Of a stretch of 64,000 nt of DNA, positions 1 through 10,264 are shown piece by piece (the stretch's first letter is position 1; each line of letters starts with the position of its first letter). The notes beneath the pieces are model-generated. The model had not been told where the DNA came from. It made no database searches and saw nothing but the letters and a program-made list of their open reading frames with translations. Source of the DNA: Alphaproteobacteria bacterium (GTDB lineage Bacteria > Pseudomonadota > Alphaproteobacteria > Sphingomonadales > Kordiimonadaceae); the NCBI GenBank assembly GCA_013372975.1, contig JABXIS010000012.1, positions 1 to 64,000 of the forward strand. The letters run 5' to 3'. A program made the position numbers and the translations under genes.

Positions 1-942
1 CCGGCCTTGCGGGAAATTATAGGTGCGGATACGTTCGGAACGGTCACCCGACCCCACCTGGCTTTTGCGGGTTTCGGACCGTTCCGCCGCCAGCATTTCC
101 CGTTCCCGGTCATACAGGCGCGCCCGCAGGACCTGCATGGCTTTTTCACGGTTGCGGTGCTGGGACTTCTCGCTTGAGGTCACCACAATCCCCGTCGGCA
201 GGTGGGTGATGCGCACGGCACTATCGGTGGTGTTCACGTGCTGGCCACCCGCTCCGGAAGATCGCATGGTGTCAATGCGGATGTCTTCCTGGCGAATTTC
301 GATATCTACCTCTTCCGCTTCGGGCATTACAGCCACGGTAGCGGCAGACGTATGGATGCGCCCGCCGGATTCTGTGGCAGGTACGCGTTGTACACGGTGC
401 ACCCCGGATTCGAATTTAAGTTTCGCAAACACACCCTTGCCGGACACATTGGCCATAACTTCTTTGAAGCCACCTACGTCGGATGGTGAACCGGAAATCA
501 TCTCTATTTTCCAGCCTTGGCTTTGGGCATATTTTTCGTACATTTCATAAAGATCACCAGCGAAGAGCGCTGCCTCGTCACCACCGGTGCCCGCACGAAT
601 TTCCAGAATGGCGGACTTGTCGTCCGCCGCGTCTTTCGGCAACAGCTGGATTGACAGCACGCGATCCATCTCAGGTAGCTTGTCCTTCAGCTCCTTCAAT
701 TCTTCTTGCGCCAGCTCTTTCATTTCAGGATCATCGCCAGACGCAACCATTTCTTCCAGGTCCACCAATTCTTCGCGGGCGGCCTTCAGCGCATTCACCG
801 CCTCCACAACCGGGCCAAGGTCAGCATATTCGCGGCTCAGTTTGACGAACTCTTCATTCGAAAACTCGTCTGGCGTGCCCAGCGCGTGGCCCAGATAGTC
901 ATAGCGTTCAAGAAGCTGTTCCAGCCGTTCTTCAGAAATCAT
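1..942 (-). CDS. prfA: Peptide chain release factor 1 (partial, 3' end outside window)
   Basis: Class I release factor that reads UAA and UAG stop codons in the ribosomal A site and triggers hydrolysis of peptidyl-tRNA. Translating the minus strand from the ATG at 942 ([15 protein letters not shown]) gives 314 codons open to the window edge, out of about 355 usual for the family. The GGQ catalytic motif lies in [11 protein letters not shown] near residue 232, and the sequence runs to [18 protein letters not shown], typical RF1 domain 3. The gene starts 12 bp after the hisS stop, so the two are probably co-transcribed. The family is unmistakable; only the C-terminus is missing, because of the window boundary and not mutation. 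Confidence 0.97.
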   Translation of the reverse strand, partial: MISEERLEQLLERYDYLGHALGTPDEFSNEEFVKLSREYADLGPVVEAVNALKAAREELVDLEEMVASGDDPEMKELAQEELKELKDKLPEMDRVLSIQLLPKDAADDKSAILEIRAGTGGDEAALFAGDLYEMYEKYAQSQGWKIEMISGSPSDVGGFKEVMANVSGKGVFAKLKFESGVHRVQRVPATESGGRIHTSAATVAVMPEAEEVDIEIRQEDIRIDTMRSSGAGGQHVNTTDSAVRITHLPTGIVVTSSEKSQHRNREKAMQVLRARLYDREREMLAAERSETRKSQVGSGDRSERIRTYNFPQGR

Positions 943-953
943 GATTCTGTTCC

Positions 954-2192
954 TTATCCCTGCACCGCGGATACGAGGGAATCGAAAGCCACCTCGCTCT
1001 GGTCACCACTATCCAGGTCTTTGAGCACGACATTGCCAGCTTCCAGCTCGTTATCGCCAAGGATAACTGCGAAGCGGGCTTCTGCCTTGTTGGCGCGGTT
1101 GAGGCGCTTTTTCATGTTACCGCTGCGATCCGCCAGTACCGTATAGCCCGCACCGCGCAAGCCTTCCGCCAAGGCAAAGGCCTTTAGCGTAGCAGCTTCC
1201 CCCATAGGCAGCATGAAAATGGGGCGATTTGCCTCCGTTTGGATATCTGCAAGCATCGCAAGGCGTTCGATACCACCGGCCCACCCAACGCCGGCAACCG
1301 CCGGACCACCAAGTTTTTCAATAAGCCCATCATAACGGCCACCTGCCAGTACAGTCCCTTGTGCGCCAAGCTCGGTCGTCACAAACTCAAAAGCAGTATG
1401 AGTATAATAGTCCAACCCCCGAACCAACCTCTCGTCATGCTCGTAAGGAACACCCACGGCCTCAAGGCCGGCTTTCACTGCCTCGAAAAAGGCGCGCGAC
1501 GCTTCATTCAGATGTTCGGAAAGCAAGGGCGCTCCAGCAACAATTTCCTTGTCGCCGTCGTCCTTGCTATCAAGAATCCTCAGCGGATTGGTCTCCAGGC
1601 GACGCACACTGTCTTCCGAAAGCTTGTCTTTGTAGCCGTCGAAGTAGGCAACCAGAGCATCACGGTAGGCTGCGCGGCTTTCTGCATCACCCAGTGTATT
1701 GAGATGCAGGATAACCTTGTCACCGAGGCCCAATTCCTTGAGAAGGCGCCACGCCATGGCAATCTGATCGACATCAGCTTCAGGTGTCTCGGGGCCCAAA
1801 AGCTCTGCATTAATTTGGTGGAATTGCCGATACCGGCCCTTCTGCGGACGCTCGTATCGAAACGCCGGTCCGTTGCTCATCAAACGGCATGGCAGGTTTT
1901 GTTGCATGCCGTTCGAGATAAAGGCCCGGCACACACCGGCTGTGAATTCTGGGCGCAGCGTCACTTCCTCGCCGCCCCGATCCTCGAAGGTGTACATTTC
2001 TTTCGAAACCACATCAGACGCTTCGCCAAGCGGGCGCTTGAACACCTCGGTGAATTCAAAAATCGGTGTCGCGATTTCTTCAAAGCCATAAGACGTCGCC
2101 ACGCGGCGGAAGGTATCCACCACTTTGGACATACGTCGGGCTTCTTCCCCATAGATATCGCGCGTGCCCCGCGCTGGTTGCAGTTTGGACAC
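954..2192 (-). CDS. hisS: Histidyl-tRNA synthetase
   Basis: Class II aminoacyl-tRNA synthetase that charges tRNA-His in the cytoplasm. The 412-residue length is normal. Motif 2 is seen as RYERPQKGR and RQFHQ (residues 112-126), the histidine-specific motif as [13 protein letters not shown] (258-270), and a C-terminal anticodon-binding domain follows. The start is a GTG at 2192 preceded by AAGGAA with a 6-nt spacer, which supports this start even though it is not ATG. It lies 20 bp downstream of ispG and 11 bp upstream of prfA, an apparent ispG-hisS-prfA transcription unit. Confidence 0.97.
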   Translation of the reverse strand: MSKLQPARGTRDIYGEEARRMSKVVDTFRRVATSYGFEEIATPIFEFTEVFKRPLGEASDVVSKEMYTFEDRGGEEVTLRPEFTAGVCRAFISNGMQQNLPCRLMSNGPAFRYERPQKGRYRQFHQINAELLGPETPEADVDQIAMAWRLLKELGLGDKVILHLNTLGDAESRAAYRDALVAYFDGYKDKLSEDSVRRLETNPLRILDSKDDGDKEIVAGAPLLSEHLNEASRAFFEAVKAGLEAVGVPYEHDERLVRGLDYYTHTAFEFVTTELGAQGTVLAGGRYDGLIEKLGGPAVAGVGWAGGIERLAMLADIQTEANRPIFMLPMGEAATLKAFALAEGLRGAGYTVLADRSGNMKKRLNRANKAEARFAVILGDNELEAGNVVLKDLDSGDQSEVAFDSLVSAVQG

Positions 2193-2212
2193 GGAAAATT
2201 CCTTCAGTTTAG

Positions 2213-3343
2213 CTAATGTGCCGTAGCGGCAGCTTCTGCCTCGGCTTGCTTGTCTTCAAGCTCGGAAGCCTTTTGTTCCACAAGCGAAACAATATGATCT
2301 ACAAGCTTGTCATCGGTGATCTTGTGGTCAGTTACGCCGGAAAGATAGACCATGTGATTGCCTTGACCGCCTCCGGTGAGGCCGATGTCGGTTTCACGCG
2401 CCTCACCCGGACCATTAACCACGCAGCCAATGATCGACAGGCTCATGGGGGTATGGATGTGGGACAGACGCTCCTCGAGCAATTCCACCGTCTTGATCAC
2501 AGGGAAGGCCTGCCGGGCACACGATGGGCACGATACAATGCGAACACCGCGGTGCCGAAGGCCCAGGGATTTCAAGATTTCGAAACCGGCTTTTACTTCC
2601 TCGACTGGCTCAGCCGACAGGGATACGCGGATGGTGTCGCCGATCCCGGCCCACAAAAGCGAGCCAATACCGATAGCAGATTTTACCGTACCTCCCCTTA
2701 GGCCACCGGCCTCGGTTATCCCGAGGTGCAGCGGGTAATCGGTCGCATCGGCCAGCCCCTGATAGGCAGCAACAGCGAGGAACACATCAGACGCTTTCAC
2801 GCTGATTTTAAAATCATGAAAATCATTGTCTTCCAGAATGCGGGCATGTTCGAGTGCACTTTCCACTAACGCCTCGGGGCATGGTTCGCCGTACTTCTCC
2901 AGCAGATGCTTTTCCAACGAGCCAGCGTTCACGCCGATGCGCATCGAGCAACCATTGGCTTTGGCCGCCCGGATCACTTCCTTCACACGATCAGCCGACC
3001 CAATATTGCCCGGATTGATACGCAGGCAAGCCGCGCCTGCATCAGCGGCCTCAAGCGCGCGCTTATAGTGAAAATGAATGTCTGCAACAATTGGTACGTT
3101 TGCTTCACGACAGATGATGGGCATGGCCGCAGTGGATTCTTCGTCCGGGCAGGAAACCCTTACAATATCAACGCCTGCTTCTTCAGCCGTACGGATTTGC
3201 GCGATGGTGGCGGCGGCATCTGATGTCAGCGTGTTGGTCATGGTTTGCACCGTGATGGGCGCATCACCACCCACAGGCACGTTACCCACCATGATCTGGC
3301 GGGATTTCCTGCGGTATACATCTCTCCACGGACGAATGCTCAT
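2213..3343 (-). CDS. ispG: 4-hydroxy-3-methylbut-2-enyl diphosphate synthase (flavodoxin)
   Basis: Iron-sulfur enzyme of the MEP (non-mevalonate) isoprenoid pathway, converting MEcPP to HMBPP. From the ATG at 3343 it is 376 residues; an in-frame GTG at 3355 would add four. The 4Fe-4S ligands are visible as C272 and C275 (SCPSCAR) and C307, with the conserved E314 in [10 protein letters not shown]. The N-terminal TIM barrel carries [16 protein letters not shown]. It heads an apparent ispG-hisS-prfA unit and follows the RodZ-like gene after about 100 bp, an ispG neighbourhood common in proteobacteria. Confidence 0.96.
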   Translation of the reverse strand: MSIRPWRDVYRRKSRQIMVGNVPVGGDAPITVQTMTNTLTSDAAATIAQIRTAEEAGVDIVRVSCPDEESTAAMPIICREANVPIVADIHFHYKRALEAADAGAACLRINPGNIGSADRVKEVIRAAKANGCSMRIGVNAGSLEKHLLEKYGEPCPEALVESALEHARILEDNDFHDFKISVKASDVFLAVAAYQGLADATDYPLHLGITEAGGLRGGTVKSAIGIGSLLWAGIGDTIRVSLSAEPVEEVKAGFEILKSLGLRHRGVRIVSCPSCARQAFPVIKTVELLEERLSHIHTPMSLSIIGCVVNGPGEARETDIGLTGGGQGNHMVYLSGVTDHKITDDKLVDHIVSLVEQKASELEDKQAEAEAAATAH

Positions 3344-3444
3344 GTGCGACTTCACTTTCCAACGACCTGCCTGTCAATTGGCGTTATACATGAGGAAGCG
3401 CCTCGCAGAAAGCAAGGAAAATCAGGTTTCAAACGAGGGATTTG

Positions 3445-4341
3445 TCAGCGGGAACCCGTCGCGCCGCCAGCTTCCGCAACAGCACCGGAGAAAAGGCGGT
3501 TTTCGTCGAGCCTGACATTTTCAACCACCTGCCCCCTCGAGCCCAACGCCGCAAGCTGCTCCGAGCCGAAGGAAACGCTCACACCACCTGCATTGCTGGT
3601 GGACAAAAGCGCCACGCCATCAAAGTGCGGGCGATATTTCTGGCCTTCCCGGAGAACACCTGACCAGATCTCGGTACCATCGGAATTTTCGAGCCGCACC
3701 CAGGCATCTTCCTGCGCTTGCAGGGTGAAATCACTTCGGCTCTGCGAATTCTCATTTTGCGCATCAGCAATAGCGGCGGGAGAAAATAACGCGGCGGCTT
3801 TCAAATAAGAAACTTGCTTCGCGTCGGTCGGCGCTTCGGCAACCGGATCATCACCCTCAGCTATTACGTCTGCCTTTGGCAAAGTTGCCTGTACCGCCTG
3901 CAGCTGGGCCACATCCAGTTTCCGATCAATCAGCTCAGCTTCGCTGGAAGCGCCAAAAGGAACCACGCTGCTGCCAAACACCGCCCAACACAAAGCGACA
4001 CCCAAAACCCCCGCAAAAGGGGAAAGCCAGGCCGGGACCCGGCGCGCAGGGGCAGCGACAACCGTTTCCTGAGACATTACAACGGGCTTTGCATCCTCAC
4101 CGATTTCTTCTTTGAATTGAGATACAATGGATTTGGCGTCAAGTTTCAGCGCCATGGCATATGAGCGCACAAACCCTACTGCAAAAGTTTTCTCTGGAAG
4201 CGCATCATGATCACCAGCTTCAATAGCTGCGAGATAGCTGCTTCTGATACAAATATCCTTGGCGATGGACTCGATACTCAGGCGCTGCGATTCACGCGCG
4301 GCCACGAACAGCTCACCCACTGTTTTCAAATCTTTGCTCAT
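3445..4341 (-). CDS. RodZ-like helix-turn-helix membrane protein (DUF4115)
   Basis: Membrane protein of the RodZ type, which in other bacteria links MreB to the cell-wall elongation machinery. About 298 residues from the ATG at 4341; a GTG lies one codon upstream. The N-terminus (about 10-80) is a Cro/C1-type HTH with LSIESIAKDICIRSSYLAAIE. A single transmembrane segment follows (WLSPFAGVLGVALCWAVFG, about 125-143). The periplasmic region ends in a DUF4115-like domain with QAQEDAWVRLENSDGTEIW. It sits directly upstream of ispG, where rodZ is found in many proteobacteria. Assignment to rodZ is by architecture and position, so I leave the symbol empty. Confidence 0.82.
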   Translation of the reverse strand: MSKDLKTVGELFVAARESQRLSIESIAKDICIRSSYLAAIEAGDHDALPEKTFAVGFVRSYAMALKLDAKSIVSQFKEEIGEDAKPVVMSQETVVAAPARRVPAWLSPFAGVLGVALCWAVFGSSVVPFGASSEAELIDRKLDVAQLQAVQATLPKADVIAEGDDPVAEAPTDAKQVSYLKAAALFSPAAIADAQNENSQSRSDFTLQAQEDAWVRLENSDGTEIWSGVLREGQKYRPHFDGVALLSTSNAGGVSVSFGSEQLAALGSRGQVVENVRLDENRLFSGAVAEAGGATGSR

Positions 4342-4661
4342 CACAAAACCGTCCCCTGCTTCATCTATCGCCGGGTTTATCCCAATCCAAGCGAAGCAGT
4401 AACCTGCTGAAATTCAGCGTTTATCCCTTACGAGGCCGTGTCCGAAATTCCCAATCGACCCCTCTCGCACCACAGTTTTGCACCCAATTTCCACCCCGCA
4501 TTGGCGAGAGCAGCCTGTGGTTGCGGCCCATGGTTTTTCTTACGGTTTCTATTGGACCACACACAAGTCAAAAAACATTTAACTGTCCGAGTCAAATAGA
4601 ATCAAATTTTATAGAACGAAATTCTCACAATCAGATCAAATGATTGGCCAATCAGGGGATT
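4342..4661. other. 320-bp intergenic region with pairing segments and a palindrome
   Basis: No convincing gene lies between the RodZ-like gene and ptsP. A perfect 14-bp palindrome, TGATTGGCCAATCA, sits at 4641-4654, eight bases past the ptsP stop. Further in, CTCTCGC (4462-4468) can pair with GCGAGAG (4504-4510), and CCACAG (4470-4475) with CTGTGG (4515-4520). That order (1, 2, 1', 2') would make a pseudoknot, with CCAAT/ATTGG (4484-4504) as an alternative inner hairpin. It is probably the promoter and leader region of the RodZ-like gene. The pairings could be chance. Confidence 0.35.
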
Positions 4662-6923
4662 TTACACCTTGATATTGTGATCTCGTGCAAAATTCACCAG
4701 CGAATCGCGAATCGAATGTTCGGGTGACGTAATATTGGACAGGAGGAAGTCCTGTAGCTGCTTTAGGTTGATAGACCTGAGCATGCGCTTCACGGGACCC
4801 ACTGACGTTGGTGAAATGGAAATCCGCCTCAAGCCAAGGGCCACAAGCGCCATCGCTTCAATTGGCCTGCCGCCCATTTCGCCACACAGTGTCACAGGCA
4901 CACCTGCATTATCGCAGGCCCTGATGATCATATGCAGGAATGCCAGTACCGGCGGCGCCAATAGGTCATACCGGTTTGCAAGCCTTGGATTGCCGCGATC
5001 ACAAGCAAAGAAAAATTGCATAAGATCGTTGGTGCCAATCGAGAGAAAATCAATTTCCTTCAAAAGGAGGTCAAGCTGCCAAGACAAGGATGGCACTTCC
5101 AGCATACAGCCCACCTTCACTTCCTTGGGAGGGGTCCTGTCATGTTTCTTGAGCCGTTCAATTTCCTTTTGCAGGATCGCCTTGCATCGCCTGAGTTCAG
5201 CCACCTCGGCAATCATCGGGAACATCACGTGCAGAGTGCGGCCTTCAGCGGCATAGAGAAGGGCCCGAAGCTGGTAGCGTAACAGAGCAGGCCGATCGAG
5301 CGCGATCCTGATCGCGCGCCAACCCATGGCCGGATTTTCTTCCTCATCACGCGGCAGGAATGGTACCGGCTTGTCCCCCCCGATATCCAGGGTTCTGAAC
5401 ACAACCGGGCGATCACCTGCCGCATCAAGGGCAGCGTTGTAGATTTTGGTTTGCTCATCCACACGTGGCAATGCTGGCGATACCATAAACTGGAATTCTG
5501 TACGGAATAGGCCAATGCCCTCCGCGCCTGTGTTATCGAGGCTGGGCAAATCAACCAGAAGGCCCGCGTTCATGAATAGCGTAATTTTGTGGCCATCCAT
5601 GGTTTCCGCAGGCAGATCACGTTCGGCTGCATATTCGGCATACAGCCTTTCCTGAAGCTCAAGCGTGGCCTTGTATGTTTCCACCACATCGTCAGCGGGA
5701 CGGATATAGACATGCTCATTGCCTGTATCGACAATTACCCATTCGCCAGCTTCCACATGGGTCAAAAGCCCCTGAACGCGACCAAGAACCGGCACCCCCA
5801 TAGCGCGGGCAATGATGGTCACATGGGATGTTGCAGAGCCTTCCTCCAGCACAATTGCGCGAAGATACTGCTTGTCATATTCCATAAGTTCAGCAGGACC
5901 AATGTTGCGCGCCACCAGAACAGAATCTTCCGAGAGCTTCGTGCGGTAGTCGCTATCATCACCCTGGATGATACGTATCAGCCGAGTGGCCAAGTCCTCA
6001 AAATCGGACACCCGTTCCCTGAGATACGGGTCCCGGATTTTATACATGCGTGCACGATTTTCTTGCTGTACGCGGTCTACTGCGGCCTCTGCCGTCAGGC
6101 CAGACTGCACCGCATCTCGCATCTTTTCCTGCCAACCCTGATCGTAGGCAAACATGCGATAGGTCTCGAGCACTTCTCTATGCTCCCCACCGTGCGCCAA
6201 ATCCGGATGTTCAATAAGCTGTTCAAGCTGCAAACGCATTTCGGCGATGGCTTCCTCAAGCCGTAAGCGTTCTGTATCCACATCGTCGGCCACTGTTCTG
6301 GTGATCTTGACTTGAGGCTGGTGGAATACAGCCACGCCAGCGCCAACACCACCTGCCAACGACATGCCGTCAAGCGTTACAGGTTCACCTGTTGTGGCCG
6401 TGTCTTCTGAAAGCTCATCCTTGTCGACAAGTGTACCTGAACCGACAAGTTCAGCAATCACCATCGAGATGGTTTGAAGTGCTTCCACTTCTTCCGGCTT
6501 ATACCGACGTGGCGCGACATTCTGCACAACCAGTACGCCAACCACCTTGCCAGTGCGCAAGATCGGTACACCAAGAAAGCTGTGGTAAATATCCTCACCG
6601 GTTTCCGGGCGATACACAAAACGAGGGTGTTGCGGTGCTTCAGACAGATTCAGCGGCAACCCCCGTTCAGCCACAAGACCCACAAGACCCTCGCCAACCC
6701 GCAGACGCGTTTGGTGAACAGCCTCTTCTTTCAGGCCTTCAGTTGCGAAAAGTTCGAGAATACCGCCAGCGCGCGACAGATAGATGGAACACACTTCAGC
6801 GACCATATTCTGTGCAATAACCCGGACCACACGGTCAAGCCGATCCTGCGGACGGCCGCTACCGGCCATCACGCTATGGAGCCGCCGAAGCAGCAATCTT
6901 GGCTGACTTACATGGTCAGGCAA
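4662..6923 (-). CDS. ptsP: Phosphoenolpyruvate-protein phosphotransferase PtsP (EI-Ntr)
   Basis: First enzyme of the nitrogen-related phosphotransferase relay, passing phosphate from PEP to NPr and then EIIA-Ntr. It has a GAF domain (about residues 15-160), the PEP-utilising N-terminal domain, the mobile domain with the active histidine H367 in GSATSHVTIIARAMG, and the C-terminal TIM barrel with GIGLFRTEFQFM and GEMGGRP. The 753-residue length is normal. The start appears to be TTG at 6923, preceded by GAGGGGG with a 6-nt spacer; no upstream in-frame ATG is available. ptsP near lysC and ubiG is a common alphaproteobacterial order. Confidence 0.95.
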   Translation of the reverse strand: MPDHVSQPRLLLRRLHSVMAGSGRPQDRLDRVVRVIAQNMVAEVCSIYLSRAGGILELFATEGLKEEAVHQTRLRVGEGLVGLVAERGLPLNLSEAPQHPRFVYRPETGEDIYHSFLGVPILRTGKVVGVLVVQNVAPRRYKPEEVEALQTISMVIAELVGSGTLVDKDELSEDTATTGEPVTLDGMSLAGGVGAGVAVFHQPQVKITRTVADDVDTERLRLEEAIAEMRLQLEQLIEHPDLAHGGEHREVLETYRMFAYDQGWQEKMRDAVQSGLTAEAAVDRVQQENRARMYKIRDPYLRERVSDFEDLATRLIRIIQGDDSDYRTKLSEDSVLVARNIGPAELMEYDKQYLRAIVLEEGSATSHVTIIARAMGVPVLGRVQGLLTHVEAGEWVIVDTGNEHVYIRPADDVVETYKATLELQERLYAEYAAERDLPAETMDGHKITLFMNAGLLVDLPSLDNTGAEGIGLFRTEFQFMVSPALPRVDEQTKIYNAALDAAGDRPVVFRTLDIGGDKPVPFLPRDEEENPAMGWRAIRIALDRPALLRYQLRALLYAAEGRTLHVMFPMIAEVAELRRCKAILQKEIERLKKHDRTPPKEVKVGCMLEVPSLSWQLDLLLKEIDFLSIGTNDLMQFFFACDRGNPRLANRYDLLAPPVLAFLHMIIRACDNAGVPVTLCGEMGGRPIEAMALVALGLRRISISPTSVGPVKRMLRSINLKQLQDFLLSNITSPEHSIRDSLVNFARDHNIKV

Positions 6924-6988
6924 GGCATTCCCCCTCTTGCTTGTGCCGGCCCGTTAACCGACATGCGGCGAAGGCCGCGAACCATCTT

Positions 6989-8005
6989 TTAACCGCGAGC
7001 GTCCAGATGGGCTACTGCTTGATCTACAAGTTCCTGAATAATATCGGCTGTTGGTTCAATTTTTTTGACCATGCCTACGCTTTGGCCGGCCATAACAGAC
7101 CCGGTTTCCACATCGCCGTCAACCACCGCGCGGCGAAGTGCCCCACCCCAGAAGTGTTCAATCATCATCTGGCCTTCTTCCTGGCCGATTTCACCCGCGT
7201 GGAATTTGCCGACAACATCCTGCTGCGTTTTCATGAAATCTTCTGTGCCCTGGTTTTTAAGGGCACGAACCGGGATGACAGGGAACCGATTATCAATCTG
7301 TGTGCTGGCGACAGCATCACGGGCACTAGCGCGCAAGAAAGCCTTCTTGAATTTTTCGTGCGCCACACATTCTTCCGCAACAACGAAGCGGGTTCCTAGC
7401 TGAGCGCCTGACGCACCCATCTCGAGATAGGACGCCATCACTTCGCCGCGACCGATGCCGCCTGCTACAAACACAGGGACATCCTGAATAACCGGCAGAA
7501 TTTCCTGCGCCAGCACGCTGGTGGAAACAGGCCCGATATGCCCGCCAGCTTCGGCGCCTTCAATGATAATGGCATCAACGCCTGAACGAACGAGCTTTTT
7601 CGCTAGTGCAGCCGTCGGGGCAAAACACATCAGCTTGGCGTCAAAGCCCTTGATCTTTGCAATTGCAGCCCCACTGGGCAAACCGCCCGCAAGCACTACA
7701 TGGCTTACATTCTGCTCGGCGCAAACATCAATTAGTGCATCCAGCTCAGGGTGCAGGGTGATCAGGTTCACGCCAAAGGGCTTGTCTGTCAATTCACGTG
7801 TGGCAGCGATTTCAGCAGCCAGAAGGTCCGGCCCCATGCCACCACATGCTATAACCCCAAAGCCACCTGCATTAGATATAGCAGATACAAGATTCCGCTC
7901 AGAGACCCAGGTCATGGCGCCGCCAAGAATGGCATATTCGCTACCAAGGAATTCCTTACCGCGCTGCCAGTGGCGCTCCAAACGCGCGAAGCCGATTTCA
8001 CCCAT
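6989..8005 (-). CDS. Nitronate monooxygenase / NPD family flavoprotein
   Basis: FMN-dependent TIM-barrel protein of the 2-nitropropane dioxygenase family, whose members oxidise alkyl nitronates or act as enoyl reductase-like enzymes. About 338 residues from the ATG at 8005 (MGEIGFARLERHW), which has GAGGG seven bases upstream; the longer reading frame uses a TTG at 8023. Family signatures are GGAMTWVSERNLVSAISNAG near the N-terminus, IIIEGAEAGGHIGP, and VFVAGGIGRGEVMASYLEMG with GTRFVVAEEC at the FMN site. It lies between lysC and ptsP, 26 bp after the lysC stop. Substrate cannot be told from sequence. Confidence 0.88.
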   Translation of the reverse strand: MGEIGFARLERHWQRGKEFLGSEYAILGGAMTWVSERNLVSAISNAGGFGVIACGGMGPDLLAAEIAATRELTDKPFGVNLITLHPELDALIDVCAEQNVSHVVLAGGLPSGAAIAKIKGFDAKLMCFAPTAALAKKLVRSGVDAIIIEGAEAGGHIGPVSTSVLAQEILPVIQDVPVFVAGGIGRGEVMASYLEMGASGAQLGTRFVVAEECVAHEKFKKAFLRASARDAVASTQIDNRFPVIPVRALKNQGTEDFMKTQQDVVGKFHAGEIGQEEGQMMIEHFWGGALRRAVVDGDVETGSVMAGQSVGMVKKIEPTADIIQELVDQAVAHLDARG

Positions 8006-8031
8006 AAAAATACCCTCAAACAATACGCAAA

Positions 8032-9261
8032 TTATGCGTCAGTCGGGGCATCCAAACCATAGGCCGTATGAAGCGCCCGAACTGCAAGTTCCGTATATTC
8101 GGCGTCGATAATAACGCTGACTTTAATCTCCGACGTAGAGATAACTTGGATATTGATACCCTTTTCTGCAAGTGTATCAAACATTTTGCTTGCGACACCA
8201 GCATGACTACGCATGCCAACACCCACGACGGACACTTTAACCACATTGCCCGTGTAAACGAGATCGCGGTATTTAAGCTCTTCCTTGCGCTCAGTCAAAA
8301 CTTTAACGGCCTTGCGAAGATCATCTTCAGGTACAGTGAAGGTAACGTCCGTGCAATTACCGTCCTCTGACGCACTCTGCACAATCATATCAACGTTGAT
8401 ATTCTCTTCCGCCAACGGCGCGAACAGGTGCGACACCTGACCAGGCCGGTCTTCAAGGCCAACTACGGTAATTTTTGCTTCGCCGCGGGAATATGCGATC
8501 CCGCTTACAACTTCCTGTTCCACGATTTCGTCCTCACCAACTACAAGTGTTCCGGGCAGGTCTTCAAAAGATGACAATACCTGAGTACGCACCCCGTGCG
8601 TCATAGCCATGGCTACAGACCGTGTCTGCAAGACCTTGGCGCCCAAAGAAGCCATCTCGAGCATTTCTTCATAAGTGATTTTATCAAGCTTGCGTGCTTT
8701 CGGCACAATGCGTGGATCGGTGGTATAAACCCCGTCCACATCTGTATAGATATCGCACTGATCTGCCTTTAGGGCGGCGGCGAGTGCCACCGCAGACGTA
8801 TCAGATCCACCACGACCAAGCGTGGTAATCCGGCCATCATCGGCGATACCCTGAAAGCCCGCAACTACAGCTACGCGGCCGCCTTTCAGGCAGGCATCAA
8901 GCGCGTCTGTCTCGATCGTTTCGATCCGTGCTGCACCGTGGACATCGTTGGTTCTGATAGGTACCTGCCAACCCAGGAATGAGCGCGCCGGCACTTCCAA
9001 TTCCTGCAGGCAAATAGACAAAAGCCCAACCGTAATCTGTTCACCAGCAGCAACGACCGTGTCATATTCGCGGGCGTCATGCATGGGTGCCGCAGAGCGA
9101 CAGAAATCAACGAGCTGGTTCGTAGTGCCTGACATCGCAGATACCACAACAACAACTTCGTGCCCTTCTTCAACAGCCTTCTTGACCCGCCGCGCTACAT
9201 TGCGAATACGGTCAACATCACCAACCGAGGTACCACCAAACTTCTTTACTATCCGTGCCAT
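8032..9261 (-). CDS. lysC: Aspartate kinase
   Basis: Phosphorylates aspartate, the first step toward lysine, threonine and methionine. Its 409 residues open with the kinase motif IVKKFGGTSVGD, and carry the aspartate-binding segment LGRGGSDTSAVALAAAL and the nucleotide-site segment DVDGVYTTDPRIVPKARKL. Two C-terminal ACT domains (about 265-400), including EDRPGQVSHLFAPLAEENIN and VSVVGVGMRSHAGVA, predict feedback control by end-product amino acids. It is divergent from ubiG across a 181-bp gap, so both promoters should lie in 9262-9442. Confidence 0.96.
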   Translation of the reverse strand: MARIVKKFGGTSVGDVDRIRNVARRVKKAVEEGHEVVVVVSAMSGTTNQLVDFCRSAAPMHDAREYDTVVAAGEQITVGLLSICLQELEVPARSFLGWQVPIRTNDVHGAARIETIETDALDACLKGGRVAVVAGFQGIADDGRITTLGRGGSDTSAVALAAALKADQCDIYTDVDGVYTTDPRIVPKARKLDKITYEEMLEMASLGAKVLQTRSVAMAMTHGVRTQVLSSFEDLPGTLVVGEDEIVEQEVVSGIAYSRGEAKITVVGLEDRPGQVSHLFAPLAEENINVDMIVQSASEDGNCTDVTFTVPEDDLRKAVKVLTERKEELKYRDLVYTGNVVKVSVVGVGMRSHAGVASKMFDTLAEKGINIQVISTSEIKVSVIIDAEYTELAVRALHTAYGLDAPTDA

Positions 9262-9442
9262 CTGAACATCCGGTTCTTGTCACAAGCTATTCTGTTTCCG
9301 GCATTTTGCCGCATCCTCTTGACCTTGCGGCCCCAAAGGTGCGAATTGAGAAACAGCGCGATATTGTTTAAAGGCTGGCGGGCACCCACGCAAGCGCTCT
9401 ATCGGGCTAACGCGCGGTAAAAGCTTGCCCGGAGCAAAAGAT

Positions 9443-10234
9443 ATGCTGAACGAAACCAACCCAGAATCACCTGAGAAATCCGCCGGCACCATTGCGTCTG
9501 GTGGCACTGTGGACCCGGACGAGGTCGCTTTCTTCGCCAAGATTGCAGACACATGGTGGGACCCCAAGGGCCCATTCAAGCCCCTTCATGTCCTCAACCC
9601 GACGCGTCTTGGATATATCCGCCAGGAGGTGGAAAGGCATTTTGGCCTCAAGGAAAAGGCACAGCAGCCATTCACCGATTTGAGGCTTCTGGACATTGGC
9701 TGTGGAGGCGGATTGATTTCTGAGCCCATGGCCCGGTTGGGTGCAGAGGTTGTTGCGGTTGACGCATCAGAAAAAAACATAAAGACAGCTAGTGTGCATG
9801 CCAAACAAAGCGGCTTGTCCATCGATTTCCACAACACGACCGCAGAGGCGCTGGCCGAGGCAGGCGAACAATTTGATGTGATCGTCAACATGGAAGTGAT
9901 TGAACATGTGGCCGATGTAGATGCCTTCCTGGAAGCCTGCCGCAAACTTTTAAAGCCGGGTGGCATCATGCTTCTCTCAACCATCAACCGCACGGCAAAA
10001 TCTTATCTGTTTGCGATTGTGGGTGCAGAACATGTACTGCGATGGCTTCCCGTGGGCGCTCACGACTGGAACAAATTCATCAAGCCTGATGAACTGGCTA
10101 CTTATGTAAAGAAGGCCGGGTTCGAAGCTGGGGGTGCTACAGGGTTCGTTTTCTCGCCATTTGGTGGCAAATGGCATCTCTCGGTAACCGATACAGGCGT
10201 CAATTATGCGATGACGGCGACCGCTCCCAAATAG
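9443..10234 (+). CDS. ubiG: Ubiquinone biosynthesis O-methyltransferase
   Basis: SAM-dependent methyltransferase that carries out both O-methylations of the ubiquinone ring. I place the start at the ATG at 9443, with GGAG eight bases upstream; the frame also opens at a TTG at 9425. The 263-residue protein has the UbiG signature FFAKIADTWWDPKGPFKPLH, the SAM motif LLDIGCGGGLISEPMARLGA (about 83-102) and EVIEHVADVDAFL. The stop codon lies inside a long hairpin (10211-10252) shared with the convergent CPBP gene. Confidence 0.96.
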   Translation: MLNETNPESPEKSAGTIASGGTVDPDEVAFFAKIADTWWDPKGPFKPLHVLNPTRLGYIRQEVERHFGLKEKAQQPFTDLRLLDIGCGGGLISEPMARLGAEVVAVDASEKNIKTASVHAKQSGLSIDFHNTTAEALAEAGEQFDVIVNMEVIEHVADVDAFLEACRKLLKPGGIMLLSTINRTAKSYLFAIVGAEHVLRWLPVGAHDWNKFIKPDELATYVKKAGFEAGGATGFVFSPFGGKWHLSVTDTGVNYAMTATAPK

Positions 10235-10252
10235 GGAAGCGACCGCCGTCAT
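10211..10252. terminator. Hairpin overlapping the ubiG stop
   Basis: ATGACGGCG (10211-10219) pairs perfectly with CGCCGTCAT (10244-10252), and an inner GCTCCC/GGGAAGC stem extends it. There is no strong U-run on either strand, so it may be a bidirectional transcription barrier between the convergent ubiG and CPBP genes, or simply an mRNA 3'-end structure. Confidence 0.5.
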
Positions 10253-10264
10253 ACCCCCATCGAA

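Noticed and set aside
1239-2216. Long open frame on the plus strand (325 codons) antisense to hisS
   Set aside because: It lies fully inside a clear hisS gene, has no recognisable motif or ribosome site, and is the usual antisense open frame of a GC-biased gene.
4345-4540. A 36-codon minus-strand frame starting MGRNHRLLSPMRGG before the RodZ-like gene
   Set aside because: No ribosome site of note and odd composition; I could not support it as a gene.
5589-6266. Plus-strand open frame of 225 codons within ptsP
   Set aside because: Antisense shadow of a conserved gene; no family features.
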